Shown here: positions 55,401-64,000 of the stretch, in pieces
Layout: each line of letters begins with the position of its first letter
How positions within the stretch are numbered: the stretch's first letter is position 1
Assembly: GCA_963693285.1 (NCBI GenBank)
Contig: OY848918.1
Coordinates: 10,567,092 to 10,631,091 of the forward strand
Origin: Xestospongia muta
Taxonomy: Eukaryota; Porifera; Demospongiae; Haplosclerida; Petrosiidae
Reading direction: 5' to 3'
Length of the DNA stretch: 64,000 nucleotides
Notes under the pieces: model-generated
Database searches by the model: none
The model's input: only the letters and a program-made list of their open reading frames with translations
Told to the model about the DNA's origin: nothing
Program-made: the position numbers and the translations under genes

Positions 55401-58400
55401 ATTTTAATGGAGCTAGTGTTGTAATTACACTGACTGTACAAGGTTAGTTTTGTATGTTCAAAATGTGTTATAATCCCTCTATCAGGAAAAGCATGTGTTA
55501 ATTATATCACTGATGATCAAACAGCTACTAATGGTAGTACAGTTACAATATAATGTGTTGCTGGTTGTACTCCAAGTGACTTCACCTATCAATGGATGAA
55601 AAATGGTGTCATTATTTCAGGAGAGACAGGCTCAACATTAACAATATCTAGTGTTACTATCAGTGACATTGGAGAATATAAATGTACACCTTCTAACTCA
55701 CTGGGTAGTACCAACAGTTCCTCTAGCATACTTAGTGTCAATGGTAAGAACCAAAAGATTGAGTTGATTAATATCTTCTCTCTTTTTCCTCAGTTCCTTT
55801 AACCATCAATGGATTGTCTCCTCAAACAATACCTGGTCTAGTTTCTCCAGTTCCTAATGGATACACTATTATTCCACCTAATCCTAAGATTAACATAACT
55901 TCATCTGGAGATTTAATGACTATATTAGATTATAGTGATGCTGGTACCTATACTATTACATCTCCTGATTTTAATGGAGCTAGTGTTGTAATTACACTGA
56001 CTGTACAAGGTTAGTTTTGTATGTTCAAAATGTGTTATAATCCCTCTATCAGGAAAAGCATATGTTATTGATATTACTGATGATCAAACAGCTACTAATG
56101 GTAGTACAGTTACGATAAAATGTACTGCTGGTGGTACTCCAAGTGACTTTACCTATGAATGGATGAAAAATGGTGTCATTATTTCAGGAGAGACAGGCTC
56201 AACATTAACAATATCTAGTGTTACTATCAGTGACATTGGAGAATACAAATGTACACCTTCTAACTCACTGGGTAGTACCAACAGTTCCTCTAGCACACTT
56301 AGTGTCAATGGTAAGAACCAACACATCAAGAATTGTCTACGTTTACTATCATCAATGATACTGTTCCCCTGGAGTCCACTGAACAATATAATCTTTCCAT
56401 TAGCTATCATTCTATAACCAGTAATGTAACACTGGGCCCAGATGCAATTATTCACATTATAGATGATGATGGTAAACCAAAGATCACATTATACATGTAT
56501 CATTTACTTAATAGAGTACAATAATATTTATTAAGAATAAATGTATAGCTCTCCATTACAAAATTTTCATCATTTTAATTTTTAAATTGCCTGTATTACT
56601 TCTAGTTATCCCACTGATTACTCGTCACTTGAAACCAACTGTTGCTAACATACCACTTAGTCCTGGAACACAAATACCTCCTAATGTTACTATTGATGTT
56701 GGACAAGATGCTATAGTAGCTAATGGTACTACTGTTCTTATTAGATGTAATATAACACAAGTTAGTGATTATTTTGTGTTCTATAAAGTATTTAGTGATA
56801 TTGTGATTTTACCAGGGCAGTCCTCCTCTATATTTGAAATGGTACAAAGATGGCTCACAATTCTTAAGTGGTGATTCAGATCCTGGTACTTTGAGATTGG
56901 ATCTAGTTGTTGTAGGAAATACTGGTATATATGAATGCCGAGTCAGCAATGCTTATGGTAATGATTCTGTCAACTCTACACTCAGTGTTTATGGTGAGTA
57001 AGATGTGGTCAATTCATTATTTAATAAACCTAAGGAGCAGATATACTATTATTAATCTCAATGACAATATACAAGTAGTAGTCACATGCAGTCAAGTATT
57101 CAAGTTATTGTAACCTGGTCTAATTATTAACTTTAAATTAATGGACAACCTGCTAAATATAATATTAGAGCTATTTAACAATAACAATATATACAACAAT
57201 TAATGTAGTTTATTAATTATACATATATCCTATTAAAATTATATATATATATATATATTTATATAATATATTAACCAAAAATATCCATAGTGAGACTTTT
57301 AATATATACAGTTAGATATTTAAATATCAATTTCTTTTAATGCACTATAATTTATTTTTATAATTTGTATATAATTTGCTTATAAATAATAATTGAAACA
57401 TTGATGATGTATACATTTGCTAAAAATTGTTATAGTTGATTGTCCATATATTTTCTTACATCATAATTTTATATGTTTTATTATTTCCAGATCATTCAGT
57501 TTTTCAACAAACTCAGTATATTTTATATTTTTATACACATAGCTTAAAAGAATTCAGTTAATATCTTCTTTGTTTTTTTAGTTAATGCAGACATATTGAA
57601 CAAAACTGGAGGATTTGTTACCAAACATAAAGGACAAAATGTGACATTCAACTGTACTGCTGATGGTGTTCCACAACCTGTTATTGTATGGAGAAAAAAT
57701 GGACAATTCTTATTGAACATGAGTAGAGTAACAATTGTATCATCACAGGAGTCCAATGGTTTTGACACAAACTATATTCCTGTTACAAGTGTGATAACAA
57801 TCAAAAATTTAAGAGGAAATGATAATGGTAGCTACTCCTGTCGAGCAGATAACGCGATTAAAACTGGAGTTGTTTTAATGACACCATATGTACTCCATGT
57901 AGTTGAATGTAAGTGACTTTAAAAAATTTTCATTTATAATTGTCGGTTTCAGCTTTACCGACAAACTACTGTTTAAATTCTCCTTGTGGTGAACATAGTA
58001 AATGTCACAGTTTGAGTAATGGATATGTGTGTGATTGTTCTAGTGGATATACTGGTATTAACTGTGAACAAGGTAAGTTTATCTCTTACTTATACTAAAA
58101 ATAAATAAAGCATAATGATAACTTTCCTCATTATTGCCTATACTCAGTAACAGTGATAGAATTAACATGATTCCTATATAGCAGTACGATACAAAGTTTC
58201 TATCATTCTGATAATTTTTTGGTCTATATTACTTCTAGTTGTTCCACTGATTGCTCGTCACTTTAAACCACCTGCTACTAACATACCACTTAGTCCTGGA
58301 ACACAAATACCTCCTAATGTTACTATTGATGTTGGACAAGATGCTATAGTAGCTAATGGTACTACTGTTCTTATTAGATGTAATATAACACAAGTTAGTG

Positions 58401-61400
58401 ATTAGTTTGTGTCCTATAAAGTATTAAGTAATATTGTGATTTTATTAGGGTAGTCCTCCTCTATATTTGAAATGGTACAAAGATGGTTCAGAATTTCTAA
58501 GTGGTGATTCAGATCCTGGTACTTTGAGATTGGATCTAGTTGTTGTAGGAAATACTGGTATATACGAATGCCGAGTCAGGAATATTTATGGTAATGATTC
58601 TGTTAACTCTACACTCAGTGTTTATGGTGAGTAAGATGTGGTCAATTAATCATTTACTAAACCTAAAGAGCAACCAGTTTACATTATTTAAACAACAAAA
58701 TATGTACTTATATAATGACATGCAATTATTATTAATATAGTTCAGTATGTTATCTTGCTTATTTTTTAGTTAATGCAGACATATTGAACAAAACTGGAGG
58801 ATTTGTTACCAAACATAAAGGACAAAATGTGACATTCAACTGTACTGCTGATGGTGTTCCACAACCTGTTATTGTATGGAGAAAAAATGGACAACTCTTA
58901 TTGAACACAAGCAGAGTAACAATTGAATCATCACAGGAGTCCAATGGTTTTGACACAAAATATATTCCTGTTACAAGTGTAATAACAATCAAAGATTTAA
59001 GAGGAAATGATAATGGTAGCTACTCCTGTCGAGCTGATAATGCAGTTAAAACTGGTGTTGTTTTAATGACACCATATGTACTCTATGTAGTTGAACGTAA
59101 GTGACTTAAATAATTTTCATTTGTACTTATCTATTTTCAGCTATACCAACAAACTACTGTTTAAATTCTCCTTGTGGTGAACATGGTAAATGTCACAGTT
59201 TGAGTAATGGATATATGTGTGATTGTTCTAGCGGATATACTGGTATTAATTGTGAACAAGGTAAGTTTATATGATACTCTGTATACTGTGTTACATTATC
59301 TTTATATAGGTGTGGTAATCTACATTTTACCAGAAATTACACAACCACCTAGAAATACATCAGGGAATCTTTATTCCACTGTTAACCTTATTTGTAGAGC
59401 TATTGGCAATCCTATTCCTACTATTTTGTGGTACAAAGATGATGTGTTAATTACAAATGACAACAACGATCCTTCTGTATTGATGTTTACTGAACTGAAT
59501 TTAAATAATAGAGGATTCTATCACTGTGAAGCTAAGAGTATAATTAGAGGACATATTACCTCAGTGAACTCTTCAAGTGTTTTACTAAACATTTCTGGTA
59601 TTAATTATTAAGATAACAGTATAAGTGTTTTATTGACAATTTAATATTCAATATAGATGTTGTTCAATATAAATCTGAGATGAAAATATCAGAAGATTAT
59701 GAGACAATCAATAAGACTGTATTGGAGATTATCTGGGATATTTTGAATCAGGTAAGCTGTATATGTGTATGTATATTTAACTATATATATTGTATTTATC
59801 ATTTGATAGAGTAACAGTTTACTTTCTGGTAGAAGCTTATACAGTTCAAATACTTTTTTTTTATTCATACAACTTCTTGATTCAAATAACATTAAGTAAG
59901 TGTGTACTTTAGACTAGTGACACAATATTGCTCTCTTTTAATTTACAGCTACACTGCACAACTTAATACTATTCCTATTGTTGTTACTTTGGTAACAAAG
60001 AATGAAGCTACTGAACAACTCAGAGTTGAAGTACAGCAACAATTGGCTGCACTAAGTGTACAAATCAATGTTAATATTTCATTAGATGAAGTGGACAGAT
60101 TTGGTATGTCATATCATTAACATAATATTTAATATCTATAACTTCATCAAGATGGTTGTCCTGCTACCAATACTACTATACCATCACATTCTGGTAGACA
60201 TGATCTTAATATCACTATTTTGTGGCCTGAAGTAAACATTGGAGTACAAGTAATCAGAAGCTGTCCTTGTAGTAACAAGAGTTCAGAAGGAAGTGGAATT
60301 CTTCAAGCTACTAGATATTGTGGAGGAGACTTCACCAGTGGAGCTATGTGGACTGAACCAAATGTAGCAGCTTGTAATTTTAGTGATCTAACTCGTGAAA
60401 TATGTGGCCTAAGAAATGTTTGTCAATATATTCAACTGTAATATTGTTGATTAAAACTATTACCTTTATTCAGGCACCAGTTACAAAAAAAGTTAAACAA
60501 CTGGAAAACCTCACCAGTAATAGCAGTAGATTAGGTTCTACTGAAGTGATAGCAAGTGTGAGTGTCCTGATAACATCTACAGAAGACGTCTCTGGAAATT
60601 TTACTGTAAGACCTCTCTTATAATTGTTCTTACAAACTATTTATTATTATATTGATAGTTGTCTGCTACATTTTTGGAAGTTGTTGACAATATTTTAAAT
60701 GTTAATCAAGACACTTTACAGACTAGCCAAGAAAAATCTAACACATCAGCTAAGTCAGTTAGCTTTGTATATTATCAGAGATCAATATTGTCTTTTTACA
60801 TATAGAATGTTAGAAGCTATTGAGTCAGTTGTAGAGGGTATACCAATTACTAATATTTCTGAACCAGTTATAATAACACAAAAATCATTTGCTGTATCTG
60901 TACAACAAGTGAATATTAAAGAATTTACACAATCTGGTCAAAGATTCAGTGTAAATTATAAAGGGTTTTTAAATGGAAATCAAACTCTTAATTCTAATGA
61001 CTTAGTATTTGGAACAACTAGTAAACAACCAACAGCAGCTATCAGTTTACCAACCAATTTGCTGAGTAGAGTTCCAAATGTTACTAATAATACTAGAATC
61101 ACTCATTCAGTCTTCACTACTGACTCTCTATTTCTGAGGAGAATTAATAACTTTCTTGAGATTGGTAGTGTCATCATCTCAACTACTGTTGCAGGAACAG
61201 ATACAATAAGTGGACTGGGTCCTCCAGTAGGTCTTAGTTTCCTGATTAATCCAGTAAGTATTGTGATATGTGTTTCATAATAATCATTCTAATTTTGTTA
61301 TAGAATTTAAATGGATCATCTCCACGATGTTCATTTTGGAATCAATCTTTAGACAGTAAGTTGAATTAGTTATTGTGTTAAGATAACTATTCCTGTTAGA

Positions 61401-62818
61401 TGGATATGGAGACTGGTCTAATAAAGGATGTCATAACACTACTAATAATAAAACAGAAATTCTATGTGAATGCAATCATCTTACTAACTTTGCTATATTA
61501 ATGGTTAATAATGAAATAATTAATGTTGTTATTTATTATTATGATTTATAGGATGTATCTCCTGTTATTAATGAACCAATAGAACAAACTGGACTGACAT
61601 TGTTCTTAGATTCTGTGACTTACATTGGTATTATTGTCTCTATCATTTGTCTGACTATTACTATTATCTCTTATTTAGCTAACAAGTATGTTATTAATTT
61701 ATACTGACTTTATTATGTTGTCCTGATAGGAAACTCCGGACTTCTGATCATGGACAACTTCTTCTTAACTTGTGTTTTGGTTTAATGGGTCTCTATATTG
61801 CCTTTATTCTTGCTGTCCACAGTCGTACTATCCCTGTTCTCTGTGCTGCTACAGCTGCTGTATTACAGTATTTCTTTTTGGTAACTTTCATGATCATAGC
61901 TGCTGAGGCTATCAACTTGTATATGAATTTGGTAATTGTCATTGGAAGAAAAATTCATCATTTTGTTTTAAAAGCTACCATATTATCATGGAGTAAGTAT
62001 TTAGTATCATTGGTATGATGTATTATATGACTACTTCTTACTTGTAGTTACTCCATTGTTCATCGTCTTGTTCTGTTTTGCTCCTGATTATAAAAACTAC
62101 TTGAGTGATCATTTGTAAGTACATTAGTTATGTTTGTATATAAAATGTCTACATTTTATTATTATATAGTTGTCGTGCCTTTAATGAACCATACTATATT
62201 GGTATGATAGTTCCATTTCTGATCATCTATTTGTTCAATTGGGTGGTGTTCATCATCATCATTGTTTCTCTTCTACGAAAAACCTTGCAGTCTGATATCA
62301 AAACAAAGAACGATAATAACATAACATTTGTTCGCCAACAACTTATTATAACCGTAACTTTGTCTATCTTGCTTGGTCTGGGATGGGGTATTGGATTGTT
62401 AGCCACTCAAGATATTCATACCAATAAGACAGTACGGGATCTCTTTGCTGCATTGTTTGTGATCATCACTGGTTTTCATGGTCTGTTCATTTTTATAATG
62501 CAATGTCTTCGTTCCAAAGAAATTAGGAATACTTGGAAACGATGGTTCTATGGTGTTACAGGCAAAGAGTTCAATGAACTCACATCTACTGCATTTTTCA
62601 CCAAGCAAAGAAAACATGTCCCTGGTACAACAGGCAGTTTACGTACAATTATCAGACAACAAGGGGAGAGTGTTACTGAGATAGCTCTAGAGAGTATTAA
62701 GACAGAATCAAAGATAGAAGGTATCGTGTCTGCTGAGACAACATTTATTGAAGATCAAAATGAAAAGAAAATGGTGGAATCTGAAGAAGAGAAACGGTAT
62801 CAGTCACAGTGTGTCTAA
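31918..62818 (+). CDS. E: giant Ig-array adhesion G-protein-coupled receptor
   Basis: About 95 exons: 7 N-terminal, 66 in the Ig-pair array, 22 C-terminal; the lengths sum to a multiple of three, about 7,240 aa. The start at 31918 gives a signal peptide (MLWPLFTVSIVTCIVG). N-terminal exons: 31918-31966, 32092-32373 (Ig), 32796-33170, 34611-34758, 34803-34999, 35047-35340 (Ig-like without Cys), 35649-35924 (Ig). C-terminal exons: 56606-56760, 56816-56993, 57582-57908, 57953-58072, 58239-58393, 58449-58626, 58770-59096, 59141-59260, 59334-59597, 59657-59751, 59810-59895, 59949-60103, 60152-60417, 60474-60605, 60659-60753, 60806-61253, 61304-61355, 61400-61503, 61552-61685, 61730-61992, 62048-62114, 62170-62818. 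These give Ig, Ig, EGF, Ig, Ig, EGF, Ig, HRM, GAIN/GPS and 7TM. An in-frame TAA at 55551 in one array exon would cut the protein to about 5,600 aa unless that exon is skipped. The link from N-terminal exons to array and 7TM is inferred from continuous phase. Confidence 0.75.
32092..35924 (+). other. N-terminal Ig-like region of E
   Basis: The first domain has Cys (ITCNVSD), Trp (IYWQYE) and a C-Y-R-C ending, a standard Ig pattern with one extra Cys. The next exons (32796-33170, 34611-34758, 34803-34999) have scattered Cys and Trp and may form two divergent Ig domains. Exon 35047-35340 keeps a Trp (VRWWING) and D-S-G-x-Y but has Gln where the second Cys should be. Exon 35649-35924 is a full I-set-like Ig (LECVASG, YSWRKDG, DIGHYECH). 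Unlike the array, these domains are diverse and have no copies elsewhere in the window. Confidence 0.65.
33171..34610 (+). other. Intron 3 of E carrying MITE relics
   Basis: This 1,440-bp intron contains two degraded relatives of the 29692-29934 element: one at about 33232-33489, with an internal duplication of about 72 bp (GTACTACTGTTTGTGTAGGT occurs at both 33308 and 33388), and one with a left arm at about 33490-33590 and a right arm at about 34030-34080. No exon is recognised, though a short open stretch sits at about 34325-34460. Confidence 0.5.
35936..36905. repeat. 24-bp minisatellite in intron 7 of E
   Basis: About 40 head-to-tail copies of ATGAATGGACAGGTAGATAG plus ATAG. Variants include 23-bp units (GTAGATGATAG), CAG for TAG and GGATG for AGATG. 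It lies right after the donor of the Ig exon ending at 35924. Because the period is a multiple of three and the unit has no stop on the minus strand, long open frames of CPFIYLST-type repeats appear there; these are not genes. Confidence 0.9.
36906..37515 (+). other. Rest of intron 7 of E, with CT microsatellite
   Basis: AT-rich sequence without exons, followed by an uninterrupted CT run at 37436-37485 just before the acceptor of the first array exon at 37516. A second CT run (38073-38098) forms the polypyrimidine tract of the second array unit. Confidence 0.7.
40282..47696 (+). repeat. 7,415-bp segmental tandem duplication, copy 1
   Basis: Corresponding landmarks recur exactly 7,415 bp later: 40765/48180, 41905/49320, 43046/50461, 44187/51602, 45328/52743, 46469/53884, 47039/54454. 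All corresponding open segments translate the same. The left limit is set by mismatches up to 40281 (AAAG versus AAATG at 47696). It holds 13 Ig-pair units. Confidence 0.85.
47697..54970 (+). repeat. 7,415-bp segmental tandem duplication, copy 2
   Basis: Second copy, directly adjacent to the first. The match to copy 1 ends within about 54970-55165. I saw one substitution by eye (A at 47167, T at 54582). The identity extends through introns. Confidence 0.85.
55486..55743 (+). pseudogene. Array B exon of unit 32 with in-frame stop
   Basis: The exon matches its neighbours, but ACA-ATA is followed by TAA (55551-55553) where other units have GAA or GAT before the first Ig Cys. The paired A exon (about 55796-56011) also lacks one codon (ATG) relative to the others. 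Both borders are phase 1, so skipping the exon would keep the frame. Confidence 0.75.
56317..56467 (+). pseudogene. Headless Calx-beta exon at the array/cassette junction
   Basis: Starting inside the intron after the last array exon, the sequence from about CAACACATCAAGAATTG to the acidic GATGATGATG end matches the 3' two thirds of A1 exon 13637-13867 (from about 13717). The 5' part and acceptor are missing, replaced by the array intron start GTAAGAAC, so it cannot be spliced in as in A1. It is a relic of a Calx-beta array. Confidence 0.85.
56606..59260 (+). repeat. Tandem duplication of an Ig-Ig-EGF cassette in E
   Basis: Copy 1: exons 56606-56760, 56816-56993, 57582-57908 and 57953-58072. 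Copy 2: 58239-58393, 58449-58626, 58770-59096 and 59141-59260. A1 has this cassette once (14008-15349). Copy 1 has a 588-bp intron with AT repeats (56994-57581); copy 2 has a much shorter one. EGF copies differ by Ser for Gly after GEH and by Met for Val before CDC. Confidence 0.85.
59334..62818 (+). other. Ig-HRM-GAIN/GPS-7TM part of E
   Basis: Exon for exon the same as A1 15423-18930. The HRM keeps CPC, RYCGGDF and W; GPS keeps CSFW and CNHLTNFA with the HL/T cleavage site. The seven membrane segments run from LDSVTYIGIIVSI to FIFIMQCL. The tail ends RYQSQCV-stop: a 2-nt deletion relative to A1 (CACAGTGTG versus CACAAAGTGTG) brings in an earlier TAA and removes the last residues found in A1 (ending NTQDS). 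Confidence 0.85.
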
Positions 62819-64000
62819 CACCCAGGATTCATAAACAAGTTTACTAATTTTTTTGTGATATAAATAAATTAAACAGTTTTGTTAGTACAGCTGCAAATTT
62901 TTTATTCTTTATGTAACCTTTTTACTAGAGCTTGAATTATTATTTAATCTTATTAATATTTGTTGTGTTTCAAAATTCTTAGAGTTGACTTTTATAAATT
63001 AGTTTACATAAATAATCGATGAAATCATTAGCTGTTGATGTATTCAAATAATACTATGTTTATATAACAGCTTCAAAATAATAGTTGAATGTCTCTCTAT
63101 GTCTGTGAACACACCACAACCTAATTAATGATTAAATATTGCTTACTTTTAAAGAAATCATTTAATGTCTATAGTCAGAAACTACAATGTTTAATTGACA
63201 ATTTATCAATTATTAGCACAGAGATATTTAGTAACAGTTTTGTGACAGCACAATAACAAAGTATGGATTATTTAGTTCTTAATTATGTCATAATGGTTTC
63301 CTTCATATATGATAATGGTATTTACAATAAATGGGAGTCATCTATAAGTTTACTTATCCTTTAATATTTATTGCCCGTGATAATAACATGCCATTACTAT
63401 AGTCTTCTGAGATGTCATTACATATTGTCATAATGTTTTCCAATATATATGACAATAGTATCTGTAAGAAATGGGAGTCTTCTGTAACTTCATTTCTATA
63501 TACTTTATTATTTATTACTTATTACATAACCATTATTTATGACATACTGATTTATTAACTGATAACAAAATGAGACTTCATTAATTACTGAAGAACTGGA
63601 AATGCTTCAGATAATATTATCACATTAACACTCTAATTACTTATGTTGATAATTACATTTTGCAGCAATATATGATAAAAGGAATATAACAATCAATGTG
63701 TAATTAAGCCTAAAAATTGCTACAGCACTTTGAAAAATGGTTATGAAAAAATTAATTTTAACACGGATGGTATATCCTTATAAGGTAATATGTGTATACA
63801 ATAATATAAATACATATATATGTAAATATATAATCATTATATAAATGTATAAATATATTTAGTTTAAATCCATGAGCTGAGCCAATTCTTATTCTGAGAA
63901 AATCATTAAATTCCACATCATCTGATCATTGTCCTTAACTTCCTTATTTCCTCTTTCTTCTTGATGGTCTGTCCATATCTCCTCCCTCTTCTGTACTGCG
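62819..64000 (+). other. 3'UTR and flank of E
   Basis: A candidate polyadenylation hexamer AATAAA lies at 62863-62868, 45 bp after the stop. Homology to the A1 flank continues to about 63665. From there to the window end I see AT-rich sequence and no stalk or ITIM-like tail exons, in contrast to A1, whose tail exons begin about 120 bp after the end of the shared flank. Confidence 0.5.

Larger units (their letters stand above)
37516..56308 (+). repeat. Tandem array of 33 two-exon Ig pairs
   Basis: Period is about 570 bp: an A exon (213-219 nt), an intron of about 44-56 bp, a B exon (258 nt), an intron of about 55-68 bp. A exons start VPLTINGLSPQT and encode a short Ig-like domain without Cys or Trp, keeping only the D-A-G-x-Y-T core. 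B exons start GKACVIYTTDDQ or GKAYVI and encode a full Ig with E-C, Q-W and Y-K-C. B exons recognised by their (M/I)KNG codons lie near 37895, 38486, 39056, 39625, 40195, 40765, 41336, 41905, 42476, 43046, 43617, 44187, 44758, 45328, 45898, 46469, 47039, 47610, 48180, 48750, 49320, 49890, 50461, 51032, 51602, 52173, 52743, 53313, 53884, 54454, 55025, 55596 and 56163. Introns are as conserved as exons, so units are homogenised at DNA level. The first two units are the most divergent. All borders are phase 1. Confidence 0.9.

Noticed and set aside
40765..55447. 140-codon plus-strand ORFs spanning a B exon, the intron and the next A exon
   Set aside because: The intron happens to be open in about half of the units, which gives the 1,141-bp alternation. 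Consistent GTAAGAAC donors and TTCTCAG/CCTCAG acceptors, and units where the intron is not open, show that these are two exons.
37516..56308. CRISPR-like or satellite array
   Set aside because: The repeated unit holds two splice-bounded, phase-conserved Ig exons and lies between receptor exons, so it is a coding exon array.
1..64000. tRNA, rRNA or genes on the minus strand
   Set aside because: None recognised by eye; every supported exon is on the plus strand.

Overview
The window reads as animal nuclear DNA: AT-rich, all recognisable genes on the + strand, every gene cut into many short exons by small GT-AG introns (mostly 42-150 bp), and the products are adhesion-type receptors built from Calx-beta, immunoglobulin (Ig), EGF, HRM, GAIN/GPS and seven-transmembrane (7TM) modules. 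Compact introns, Calx-beta-rich surface proteins and tandem receptor paralogs fit a demosponge best (Amphimedon-like; an inference, no species marker is present). No rRNA, tRNA, CRISPR or bacterial feature was seen.

Layout. (1) 471-691: decayed last exon of an upstream cluster member. (2) 1353-3579: truncated receptor module A0 (signal peptide, six-Cys module, three Calx-beta repeats). (3) 5113-18930: gene A1, 49 exons that sum to a multiple of three, about 2,955 aa: signal peptide, six-Cys module, 14 Calx-beta repeats, 2 Ig, EGF, Ig, HRM, GAIN/GPS, 7TM. (4) 20312-21024: five intact exons for a Ser/Thr-rich stalk, one membrane segment and a tyrosine-rich ITIM-like tail, with no 5' part of their own. 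(5) 23634-28434: gene C, complete, 18 exons, 941 aa: signal peptide, six-Cys module, 6 Calx-beta repeats, stalk, membrane segment, ITIM-like tail. (6) 30028-31067: E0, a broken copy with a frameshift and a deletion fusing exon 4 to exon 11. (7) 31918-62818: gene E, about 95 exons and about 7,240 aa: signal peptide, N-terminal Ig-like domains, 33 tandem copies of a two-exon Ig pair (66 domains), then Ig/EGF, HRM, GAIN/GPS and 7TM modules nearly the same as those of A1.

How the parts relate. Almost all extracellular exons begin and end in phase 1, so modules can be added, lost or skipped without a frameshift. A1 looks like a Calx-beta/ITIM receptor (type C) into which an Ig-EGF-Ig-GPS-7TM cassette was placed between the Calx-beta array and the stalk/tail. 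The tail exons survive downstream with compatible splice phase, so one locus could make either a 7TM receptor or a single-pass ITIM-like receptor. Gene E shares A1's 3' half but has the Calx-beta array replaced by an Ig array; a headless Calx-beta exon at the junction (about 56317-56467) marks the breakpoint. The Ig array carries a nearly perfect 7,415-bp tandem duplication (13 units) and one in-frame stop (55551) in an exon that could be skipped in frame.

The cluster looks like a fast-evolving, recombination-driven receptor locus for adhesion or self/non-self recognition. That role is inferred from architecture only.
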